DNA from: Trichoplax adhaerens
Lineage: Eukaryota; Placozoa; Uniplacotomia; Trichoplacea; Trichoplacidae
Length of the DNA: 64,000 nt
Reading direction: 5' to 3'
Assembly: GCF_000150275.1 (NCBI RefSeq)
Contig: NW_002060945.1
Coordinates: 2,627,172-2,691,171, forward strand
The notes beneath the pieces were generated by a model. The model was given only the letters and a program-made list of their open reading frames with translations, had not been told where the DNA came from and did not search any database. Both the position numbers and the translations under genes were made by a program. Numbering within the stretch: the stretch's first letter is position 1; each line of letters opens with the position of its first letter. Positions 14,301 through 25,771 of the stretch are shown one piece after another.

Positions 14301-15017
14301 ATCAAAAGTCTAAGTATAGAGAGTTAAATTAAAAGCAGCTTTACTTTATGGGGAAGAGAAGTGGTGAAAACTGACAATCTTATCATACAGTCTTGTAGAC
14401 ATTATTAGAAGGATGTATTCATGGTCCTTGTTAACACTTTATAGAGAAAAACAATACAGTAGTGCCATTGCTCAATATCTACATTAAATATATGTTAAGA
14501 GATTTATTTCGGTCTAAATCAAGTTCAAATCGGAAATATTTGTCCAATCTATCTGTCACCTATTTCCATTTGTCATTAAAATAATTCAATCTATAAAGTT
14601 TCTTCATCTTTAGAAGAAATCTACACACAGTTTTGTTGAGATTCTATAAATTTTAACCGAAGGACGCAGCCACATCGATTAGGAATAGGCCTTGTACATT
14701 GTTCGATTCGAATTACTCTATTCCATAAGTAGAATTGCTTTTATATTAATTTCAGTATTTCGAAATCCTATACCATAACTAATAAAGTAGTATAACAATT
14801 TTTTTTCGGAATTTATTTTCTCTTATTATTGCTCCACTCCAGTATCATCTACTTAAATTTGAATACTTAAGGAGTATACAACTTTTTCTTTGAAAAGCCA
14901 AACTTAAAATAAAATCAGTACTTTTGTAGTTACAGTGATATCGCATTATTTGGATAGCATATGGTCTCTAAAATAAATACCGCTACTGATGATAAAGTGA
15001 TAAATCTATCTTGGTAG
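8319..15017. other. 6.7-kb stretch without recognisable genes
   Basis: I see no domain-coding exon, tRNA or mobile-element protein here. It should contain the missing 5' exons of the gene at 15018-23555 if that is a separate gene, but I could not pick out a signal-peptide exon. It holds a 168-bp triple repeat (8861-9364), a TTCGAA-based inverted repeat near 9610-9632 and paired hairpins near 14239-14272. Confidence 0.6.
8861..9364. repeat. Tandem repeat, three units of 168 bp
   Basis: Units start with TATCATC at 8861, 9029 and 9197, a spacing of 168 both times. Each has a TTGACA-x-TAAATGG block, ATAATCTATTT, a TTATTTTTA stretch, AGATCA-x-TGA and a GCATG-or-TATGCCC block before TGATGGTA-like sequence. 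Units are diverged and non-coding. Confidence 0.75.
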
Positions 15018-18000
15018 GTAATCCATGCGACTCTAATCCATGTGTTCATGGAGCGTGCCAACAATCCGGTAATAGCTTTCAATGTTCCTGCAATAAGAAT
15101 TACACCGGTTTGCTATGCGAAATAGGTAAAAATGAGCTAAAAAATGTTGATTCTGTGGCAAATTTGTAATAAGACTAGTTTTTAGATCGGAAATGATGTC
15201 AATTTCTATCTTACAGACGTTCAGTTTACGTTTAATAATATATATTCAACTTGTTTACTCATTCTATATCTTCTTTCCTACGAAAATATCCTAATTGGCG
15301 AAATCTTGCGATTGCACATCCATTTATATAGACCCCTGCCAACAATATACAGAGTTAAATGAACCCGATCGCTCTATCCACACAGAAAGAAATGTCATCG
15401 TTAAATGCGATCTATTAGTCGTTAGAAACGAATGGTATCGCTTTACTGGAGGAGAAAATAGTGCAATGTTGGCTAGCAATTACGTCGAACATGGCAGATG
15501 TGCTTCGCTTTCCTCGGGTTGGCTACAAGATATGCATCCAACAGGTATAACTTGCAACGTTCAAGATCTAGTCTGCACCAATTATAATTTTAGGTGGAAT
15601 GGCCTAAATATGAGTAAAATAGACGGTCGTGCAATTAATACACCTTGACGGATAAATTATAATTCATTGATTATTAATATCACTAAAAATCACTTGAATT
15701 TACACCGCCAACATAAAATTTTATAACAACTTATGATAGAAAAATATCGTATTATTAGAATCCGTTACTACTATTAAAGTAAAGATATACAGTACTGATT
15801 TATATAGCTTGCTGAAATGGAATAACGAGGGTTTTATTCATTGCTATATAATCAAAAAGTAATTTCTGATATTTCAGTTCATGATACTCATGAAATCTAA
15901 TCAAACTACCGCTATCAGTTTACCACGTTTACAGTATTGCCCTAAGCTTATCGTTTCCAAGCATTTCCATGTCATATAATTGAAAGCCATAATCCTGTCA
16001 CGTTATGACTATAGCCAACGCCTTCTGTACCGAAAATTAAATATTTAATCTTGATAAAAGATTTAAGATATTTTCATTTTTACCGAATAAAGCTTTGGTA
16101 TTTCATTTATGATTATTTTATGTCGCATGCAATGGCACAATTCAGCACCAGCTCATTACTCACTATTTGAATTCATTAGGTCCGCAAGGAATCATTGCGC
16201 GAAAAGTCTGTTACTCCTTCATTAATGAAAAATGTAAATGGTCCAGCAATATTCAAATTAGAAATTGCGGCACATTCTTCACTTATAAACTGCCTGCACC
16301 TCCTTTATGTTCTTTAAGATATTGTACAGAACGATTTTGTAAGTTCCCAGAATCATGATCATTGATATATGATTTACATTTTAAATTAAACGCTGAACGA
16401 TTAATTATATATATAACTATTAATCTGTTGCTATTTTCTTCGTTTAACAGCTTTTTGCCAACCTAATCCATGTCTTTATGGCACTTGCAACTCAGGAAAG
16501 GATAGCTACAATTGTATCTGTAATAATAATTATCATGGCAAGAACTGTGATCAAAGTAAGCTCTTACCAAGTGTTATTACAAATCATTATGTACATATAA
16601 ATACTGTACAATCAAATCAAATAACGGTAAATTGTAAGATTAATATTTAAGATTCCACTATATCAAAAATTAAATACCCAACATAAAATAAAAACGATAT
16701 TTGTATACTGATATACCCGAAGATTATCTTAGAATACAATTAAGGTTTAAAATCTTATAGTTTCTAAACTGATAAAATTGAAATAACACTTTAAATCCAT
16801 GATAGGTAATATACTGGAGCATTTCGGTTAAAATTTAACATTTATAAATAGAAATCGATTCATTTGAAGCAATATTTACCATATTATCTCTAATAATGAC
16901 GTTTTCTTATTATAGAAGATTATAATCTTACAGTGATTGACTACGCTTGAAAATTGTGTTTATAAAATATTGATATTTACCGTACATATTTGACAGTACT
17001 ATACTTATGTATAGTAGTACTGGATATCTACGTCTTCGCATTTGAATTCATCGAATATAAAGTAATACTGCTCTCGCATAAATGAAAAGTACCGATTGAT
17101 TTAAAAATACAGTAGTCGCAGAGTATTATAAATTAATGTTTATAAGGCTGTTTGTATGCACGAGTATATGATCTTAGCATTCACGTTTTAACTGCATTGA
17201 AGTTATTAAATAACTATTAATTGTACATCTGCTGCGCTACAATTTTTACGTGATATAAACTAATTCCTTAGTACTTACATAAAGTAGTTTATCCAAATGT
17301 ATCCTATTCACTTAACTGCTTAGTCGCCCCCTTTTTAGCTAATCTATAGTTAATAGTAATTTAGCAATATTTTATTTATTAACTATTTCTCTCTGGTGTA
17401 TTCAGAATTTGCAATTCCTTATTCTAAAACGTTTACTGCGTTACCTTCAGTATTCTCAACCTCTACAACACAAATTTTTTCGCTATCTAGTTTCTTGTCA
17501 TTTAGTTATCAGGAAATACTGTGATTTATGCATAATATCATATATTTATAAACGCTTATAACTACACTTTTACGAATGATATTGTAGGTTACTGCCAGCC
17601 CAATCCTTGTGAAAATCAAGGTCAATGTAAATCAAACGAAAGCGGTTATAATTGCACATGCCCTACAACATACTACGGAAAAACTTGCAGCCAACGTAAG
17701 ATGTATTACAATTAAACCTGTTAAGTCGAATTGTATATATCCCCTACCTTCTGTTATACAACTTAGTAATTAGCTACAATAGACTCTGTATATTTATTGA
17801 CCGCACATAATATGTAAATTTATGCTTTCAGAGTATTGCCAACCTAGTCCATGCGTTCAAGGCACTTGCAATGCTTTTAAGGACGGCTATAATTGTTCAT
17901 GTACTGGAGATTATCAAGGAAAACATTGCGATATAAGTAAATGTTTCATTGACCCCCACCACATTATATAATTGTTGGAAATTGATAAGAAACATATTTA

Positions 18001-21000
18001 TCTACTAGTTATTTATGTCATAACAAAACCAGTGAATGGGCAATAATATATTTCAAGTGCTGTTATGGTTATAAGTATTTAATGTACTGGTACTCTGTTG
18101 AATATTGCCGTTATGCGATAGATCGCATGATTGTAGCTGATCACGGCTAAAATAAAACTATCCGACATTTTCAGCAACTAAACATAAGAACTTATTTATC
18201 ATTTGGATTACTGATGCACTTACAACTCTCTTATCGGCTAGATTATTGCTCTCCTAATCCATGCAATCAAGGTAACTGCTCATCAATTGTAGGCGGATTC
18301 AAATGTACTTGTATTCCTGGATATACTGGACAAAAATGCGATGCTGGTAAAGTTGATTTTAAATATATACATTACTCTCTCTGCTCGTTTTCGATTCTGA
18401 ATATCTCAAACATAGAATTACATACACCGTCTTTAATGTCTGCAAATCTACTTTTAGTAACCCCTAGAGCTATAATTAGCCCATCAAGCAACACAACTAT
18501 TGCAGCTGGTGTTAATATCACCTATAGCTGTGCAGCTGCAACTATTCCTGCAACTGCAATTGTATGGAGTAGAGTTGGTCAAAGTTCTTTACCATCTAAT
18601 GCTGTCGTTAGCACAGTTGGTGTTAATAGCGTTCTAACTCTAATTAATGCCAGTAGTGTCGACAATGGTCGATATCAATGTGAAATCTTTATAAAAGACG
18701 GGAATGCTTCCTCCTCTATTCATATTTTCGTTGTTGGTATGCTATCAAATTCTATCAATTAATTTGATTAATTCTCTTTCCCTACTATGTGCTAACTTAA
18801 TCAGAGTTTGATTAAAATACTAAGATTGATACAGTAGTAAACGATCGATCGATTATATTAAATCGTATGATACAATTAAACATCATCTATTTTCATAAAT
18901 TAACTCATATTTTAGACCCCCCTGTACCGAGAGTATTGCCATCGGCTTTAACTCTTTTACGCGGAGGTACCGCAAGATTTACGTGCGATCCAGGAACTTC
19001 AGTTTATTCTAGTGTAAGCTGGTCAAGCACTACTGGTTCTTTTCCAGCTAATCGTCATACCATCAATGGAACACAATTAACAATTAGCAAACTTGAAAAT
19101 ATCGATAGAAGTATAACTTGCTCCGTTAGCAATCTTGCTGCTACTGCCAGCGGTGTATCTTATCTAACCGTACAAGGTTAATTTGCATAGAATGGTCAAG
19201 CTGTAGGACTAATTTGATTCCGTTATCGGATAGGAAAATTTTAATTTATTAAAGATTAAATATATTGGGATTAATGCTTTGTAACTTCTTGAAATGGACT
19301 TTTGTATTTAGAACTACCTAGAGCAAAGCTGAATCCCAATTCATCCTTGGTTATATACAAAGTGGATGAAAATGTTGGTGTTCATCTTTGTCTAGCGGAT
19401 GGAGATCCGGTAGTAGTTAGTCCTCGATGGACTCGCTCTGATGGTGTTTCTCTTACTTTTGCTGATACCTTAGCTAATCGTTTAACTCTCCGTCGAATTA
19501 CTGCAGCTAAGCAGGCTACGTATATCTGCACAGGAACTTCTAGCATTGGTTCATCAACAACAACGTTAGACGTTCAAGTAGCATGTAAGTACAGTCCTTC
19601 GCCAGCCTTTGTGTGTATTTTCAATTCATTGACCATGCCTCTTATTCTAATTTTGATCGTTGCTAGCCCAAGCATATGTCAGGCGTTTTGCTAATTCACC
19701 GGGATCTACTGTCTCTTACCAAGCTTTCTCTACAAAAAATTCAGTTAATGAAACGTCATCCAGCACTCATTATTTAAATATCCGTCTGAAACTCGATTCA
19801 CTCAATGATAGCTTAATCTTTTTCCAAGGCAATGGCTTCGAAGATCATACACCTGACACGATAAATTTCTTAGCCTTAGCCCTTACTGACCAACATCTCG
19901 GTTTTATGTATTCTAGTGGACCAGATGTCGCTAATAATCCAGGTATCATTGGTTGGATCATAATTCCAGATACTATGAAAACAAATACATGGTATTCAAT
20001 CGCAGCTACCTATGAGTATGGCAATGCAACAATACAGATTAATGATGGACCAGTCTATCGCAATTACAGCCGAGAGAGTGGTCGATCAACTGTAATTACC
20101 CTAACTGACTGGTTGTATATTGGAAGTTTAAATAATATGAATTCAAATCCTATTCCTAACATCACTGTTGGCTTCTCCGGTTGTATATCTTATCTTTCTG
20201 TTGACAATCATACCTATGATTTATCCAATAATAAACTTGAAGAGAGTAACACATTGGCTTGTGGCGATCCTTGCCAATTGAATAAATGTCAAAATCAAGC
20301 AACGTGCAAAAGCCATCCTACAGATAATAAATATTACTATTGCGATTGTCAATCGGGATATTACGATTACCTATGCAGCAGTAGCTTTGCTTCGTTAGCT
20401 GATCCTTGCTACAGTGCGCCATGCAGAAATGGCGGTACTTGTGTAAGTACGGGTGGTAGTAACTATATCTGCCAATGTGCTTTACCTTATTCAGGAATAA
20501 CAAACTGTGATTCAAGTAAGTATATGATGGCAATTACTAACTGGTATACTTCACTAATAAAAATTATCCTCTAAATTCAATTCTGTTGCAATTGTGATCC
20601 ATTTTTACAGCTATATCTCTCCAAGCTGACGATGCTGCTAATTTTGATCGATATGGATATCTTCGCTACAGCATCAATTCAGTTAATAAGTAAGCAAAAC
20701 AACAAGTGTAATAGATAAAATTCGTCAAGCTCAGCAGAGGATTAGATTAAAATTACAGCTTAAGCTTTTTATAAACATCCATTTATTTAATATCGCAGTT
20801 AACCAATATTTGCTGTTATATAGCATTTACATTACTTTAAATTTTATAATCCTAATTGAATTCTTATTTTTTATGTAGTCAACAAGATATACAATTCCAA
20901 TTTAAAACAACAGAAGCAAATACTTTGCTTTACTGGCAAGGCGATGTAAGTTTTGTCCTGATAATATCATCGAAATTTATTTAATATACAAATCAATCTG

Positions 21001-23555
21001 GAATATTTCATGAAACAGTATTATTCGCTAATTTATAATAAAGTATTAAGACAAATAGATCACTTTATAGAAGTATAAATTCTTATAATACAGTACAGGT
21101 ATTTGAGATTGTTCTAAGTTATCTGTATCTAAAAATAACAGTGTAGATCGCATGAAAATTGTATATACGCATAAATGAAATATGAAACACAATACATACG
21201 AAAAGTTTTACGAACGAGAAAGAGCATTTAAAATTTACTGTATCCTAAGAGTAGACATACGCGAAACATCGTGAATTGAATTAAATAAATAATAGTATAT
21301 AGAACAGGTGTCAAATTTAATTTTTGATCTACTATTACCAATCGCTAAGTTTAGGTTCCATCTATATTTTGAAATTCAACTCGTTTTAACCTCGTGTAGT
21401 GTAGAATAAGATCTCAAATTTAATTTTACTCTACCATTAACAATCGATATGATTATGCTGTAATTTTAATACCGTATGTAGAAACAAAAATTAATAACAT
21501 GAAATTTCAATAAAATATCAGATTGAACTCTATTCTACAGTTTCATATCGACACTATGTTCTCATTCGTAATGAAAACAAGCTTCACGAAAGCGCAAGAA
21601 CCATTTACTCTTGTCCATACTAATTATTAACCACTAAATTTGTTTAAGCCTAACATAAAAATTAGTTTAAAAATTACTAAAAAATATTTCATTGTTTGCA
21701 GCTGGATATTATAAGCGAATAAAAAGCATGTTTGTTTTATTTTGAAAATTTATTCTCTACAAGAATAGAAGCTATGAAAATACATGTTTCAGTTAATTGA
21801 GACTAATTTCACATTTGAAACTGTACTCGATTATAGATTAATTTTAATGCCAACCAATACATGTATATAAGGTTAAGCAGCGGTGTCGTGCAGTTAAGGT
21901 GAGCAGTCGTTAAGGGCTTTATGCTCTCCATATATATGTATATATATATATATATTTAATCAATCGAACACTACATCGATTAACTTTGCTTCGTAAATTT
22001 ATTGGCAGATTCAACTTAGGTAGTGGCGAGGCAGTCCTAAATACAGCAGCTACTGTTAATGACAACCAAAAGCACACTGTTCATGTTATGAGGTTTATAC
22101 ACTTATTTATATGATTATCTACTTGATGTTACTACCAGGAATGAAACCTAGCAATTATTGGTTAAAAGATATTTTTGAAGGGTCTTGTCAATACGGGTAT
22201 AAACAGAGTTAAATTAACGAATTATAAATTATAGGAGCGGTAGACAAGGCTATCTAGCAGTTGATGGAGTGATTGCAACTGGCCTTGATGAAGCACCTGG
22301 TCAAAATGAATCTTTGGCAGATTTCTCAAATGTTTATTTTGGTATGTACATCTATTTTATGTCGATTCAGCTAGGTTCCACTACATATATCCTTTGCCAG
22401 AATAGGAGCTTGTCTCTGTATTAAGCTGTTATAAATGTTTAAATGTAACTAGATTGCAAAGTATATCTATTTTTAGAATATCTCCTGTTGATCCTAGTGT
22501 ATGTAAAGCATTGCTTCAATTATATATTATAGAACAGTGAAATAAACGGGCACATCAGATTAGTTGATCTAACCCATAAGTTACCAGGCAAATTGCGTTT
22601 ACCTTGATAATAACTTCTGTATACATATGGCTCATATATCCGTATATATTAGCCTATAGATCAGCCTAAATCTGCTCGAATTATGCTGCCTACTTCTCAA
22701 ACAATTTAATGTTAATTTAGTATATTGATAGCCGGCCATAAAATTATACTACGGGATCAGAGCAATTATATAACGATAGATAAAGTTTCAAAGCACAAAA
22801 TATTCATCATAGACCATTTAATAGTCATCCATTGTTAAAATGATTCTTTATAAAGATATACACAATATAGTATGATCTTCTCTATCGTTAGTAATGGCAA
22901 ATAGTAGATAGTAATAGCCATCCTGTAATCATTTTTAGCTAGATACTAGTGTACCTAGGCGTATATAAATACACCCGTTGGAGACGTCTAGTTCACTCAT
23001 CATTTGTAATACTCGTCGTAACTAATTTTTAATTTATGTACTCGCACAATTCACAGTACAGTTTAAGTAGATATAGGTATCAAACATGCATTTCAATTCC
23101 AGTTAAAATCCTTGTATTTTATAATACTATGCACTGTAGTGTGAGCACATACGCAAAATTTTTTATATAGTAAGATTACATACAAGTCTTATAGCTACTT
23201 CCTAAAATTGAATAAACCTACTTATTTTTAGTTTTAGAGCTGATTAACAGTACCTAAAAATCCGTAAAATCATTGCCTATAAGAAATTCATATTGACTGA
23301 CAAGTTTATCCCAATTTTAGGAGCTAAAATGGATTTTGTTTCTGTACATAACTTTAAATAAGAGTGATAATGCATTTGACCTATTGAATTCATTCGATTT
23401 CTGTAGGTGGTGCAGAGAATATTGCCTTTAAAACTGGAAATCGATTCTCTGTTGGAATGATTGGATGTATTGGTAATATCAAAATTTTCAATACTCCATT
23501 ATCAATTTCCGATAGCGTAACAGCCGTTGGGGTTACCAAGTGTAATGGATTTTAA
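15018..23555 (+). CDS. EGF / D8C / Ig / laminin-G extracellular protein with perlecan-like C-terminus
   Basis: Seventeen exons: 15018-15125, 15332-15544, 16180-16338, 16451-16555, 17588-17695, 17832-17936, 18242-18346, 18458-18736, 18916-19176, 19312-19584, 19667-20515, 20611-20689, 20879-20945, 21837-21871, 22009-22092, 22235-22341 and 23407-23555 (TAA). With the one nucleotide carried in, the total is 1029 codons. Order: EGF, D8C, four EGF, three Ig, laminin-G, EGF, EGF, laminin-G. The LG-EGF-EGF-LG end resembles perlecan domain V and agrin, basement-membrane proteins whose LG domains bind dystroglycan; whether this one does is unknown. No membrane segment, so a secreted matrix protein is inferred. 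The first exon carries a phase-1 acceptor, so 5' exons are missing: either in the desert upstream, or the gene at 74-8318 is its 5' part with an alternative last exon. Confidence 0.83.
15332..16338 (+). other. D8C domain 4, two exons
   Basis: Exons 15332-15544 and 16180-16338, again 213 and 159 nt as in copy 1. Landmarks: DPCQQYTELNEPDRS, WYRFTGG, GWLQDMHPT, VCYSFI, IQIRNC, FFTYKLP and RYC. This is the best match to vertebrate D8C in the window. Confidence 0.9.
18458..19584 (+). other. Three immunoglobulin domains, one exon each
   Basis: Exons 18458-18736, 18916-19176 and 19312-19584, all phase 1 to phase 1. Each has a strand-B cysteine, a tryptophan or equivalent, and a strand-F cysteine. 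The first has ITYSC, IVWSR and DNGRYQC; the second RFTC, VSWSS and SITC; the third VHLC, PRWTR and ATYIC. They fit I-set or C2-like Ig domains as in perlecan domain IV. Confidence 0.85.
19667..23555 (+). other. LG - EGF - EGF - LG module
   Basis: Exon 19667-20515 codes a whole laminin-G domain (LNIRLKLDSLND, NTWYSIAATYE, WLYIGSL, GFSGCISYLSV) and two EGF domains. The second LG domain is spread over six small exons 20611-23555: IQFQFKTTEANTLLYWQGD, FNLGSGEA, VNDNQKHTVHVMR, GYLAVDG, NVYFGG, GMIGCIGNIKIF. The 35-nt exon 21837-21871 was found by phase and sense only; it restores the frame between 20945 and 22009. Confidence 0.8.
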
Positions 23556-23588
23556 TTTAATAATTCGAAGTAAGCATTCATACTTTGG

Positions 23589-23594
23589 AATAAA
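23589..23594 (+). terminator. Poly(A) signal AATAAA
   Basis: AATAAA lies 34 nt after the TAA stop of the laminin-G gene, a usual spacing for a polyadenylation signal. A second AATAAA follows about 45 nt later. Confidence 0.5.
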
Positions 23595-25771
23595 TAATAA
23601 TGCAGCAATTTAATATTATTTTTTCTGACGCATTAAATAAAGTTTTATCTTTGATACTTTTATAATTAATGATACAAATGAAAGATTGTAATGGCTCCGA
23701 AATACTTTGTAAGACTATGTGTTCTAACGAAAATACAAATGTACTGTATTAGTTTAGTCTTGATATCATTAATAGGACACAACTTGCTGATTGTGATTAT
23801 AAAACTTTCCGTGATTAAAATGCAATATCATACGAAAAAATTTGAACTGCTTCAAGAATAAATTTATTTTTGATTATAATTACTGCAAATATGAATTATA
23901 AACAAAACCTAGATAGTATAATTTAGTTTTGATCATCTTTCTATCGCATATGATGGCCAATGAGAGTCAAGAACTGAAGCTGTTTAATAGCATTGTACGA
24001 TAAATTTGCTCTTCCCCTACCTCTTGATGTAATCGAATGGAAACTGGAATGAAAAGTAGTATCAGTACGAGAAAATACTCAGATGTCCAAGTATTCTTCC
24101 AGATAACACAGCTACGCTATTTCTTAATTAATTATCAGCAAGATTACGATTTCTTGCAGTAGAATCTCAAAAATTTGAATCTTTAACAAACATTTAGCTT
24201 ACTCATTTCTAGAATATAATTAATTAGCCTTTTTAAGATGCGATAGAATAATCCCGCGACTACATCATTTTCAGAATTAAATCTATTTCATGCAATATTG
24301 CTAATTTAAAAAGTGTGAATGATCGGCTCTAGCAGTAATATATAATTCAATCGAAATGATAATTTATTTATAAATTATGGAAATACACAATAAATATTCG
24401 ATATAATTAGCAACAAGTTAGACAAATCCTGTTTCTGCCAAGTTAAATCGGCATTTATTACCATATTTTGAGGGCAATACTGCCCTTTCAAATATCACAT
24501 TGAGCTATCTTGATTTTAATTTCTGTAATAAAGTATTTTGCATTTATCTAATAGTATTTAGCCATTAATAACAAGCTCCATGTTATGATTTTGATCTTAG
24601 ATTATATTAGCATAAGAATACTATTATATAGTGCATAGTACAAAATAAAGAAATTTCTAAATTTAATCCTAAATTGAGATAATTATCTGTGATCCTTCAC
24701 AATAACAGTTGGAGTATCTATGATTCCCTTATCCAGAAACTAAGCTAGCATACAAGAGAATTATAACATTACGATCTCATAAGTGGAATGCTTTATTCAA
24801 AATTAATCCTACATTGCAATACAAATACTGCAGTATCTTCTAAGATAGAAGAATAAAAGATATTTCTCCAATTTATTAAACTAAGCTGATTCTAAACTTT
24901 TCAAGAGCATCCATTAGCAGCTCGATGCATTAGCTTCAATTTAATTCATCATTTTTTGAATTTAAATTCAAACCTGGAGTAACTAGAGTACCAAAATTTG
25001 TGTTAAACTAAAAATAGGATTTTATTAACCATGATTAAATTAAGCGCCGTTAAATAAGACCCTATTCTATTGACGGCGAGGGCAAATTTCGCTATCCAAA
25101 TATACATAATCTTAAATATTAGCCGAGTAGAGCATACTATTGAGATAAACACTTATTGTAGTTTCGGAAGATTGAGAGTTCGTCATAACAGCAAGTAATT
25201 ACACCAGATTAATAGAAGAAAATAGTAATATTTATAGTATGTGTTTGAAGAAACCGAATTTTGGCTACAATAATTAATAAACGACATGAAATACTGGAGT
25301 AGCTTAAGTAAAGTAGAAGACGTAAAGTGCACAAACTACAGCTCAGTTAAATACAACTAGCTAATGAAATTGATGCTTAAGAATTGTTATATTGTGGAAA
25401 GCACAACACGGGAGAATTAATTGTAAACGTGAAAGAATTTATTAGAAGAACTTACTTTTACGATAAGGTATTTCTACAATACAATCAAGCTAGAGCATAA
25501 ATAGAATTCCGCGAATAAATTTAATAAAGATAAATCACGAATACTTGGAATTACGCTACAATTTAGTGTAAGTTAGTTTTATTATTAATAGAATGTACCT
25601 GGTATACCATATGTGTTTACTATTAACTACTACCTCATAATGAATAATATATACTTTTCATTACTAAAAAACAATTTGTTATTCAAATATATATATAATA
25701 TAAAATAGAAATAAAATATACAGCATCCTAGCAATGTTAAAGCTTATTGCGATTTAACAATTCGCAATTTA
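23595..25771. other. Convergent intergenic region, nothing recognised
   Basis: AT-rich sequence between two genes that point at each other. I see only short open frames, no domain-coding exon, no tRNA and no clear repeat. Confidence 0.6.
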
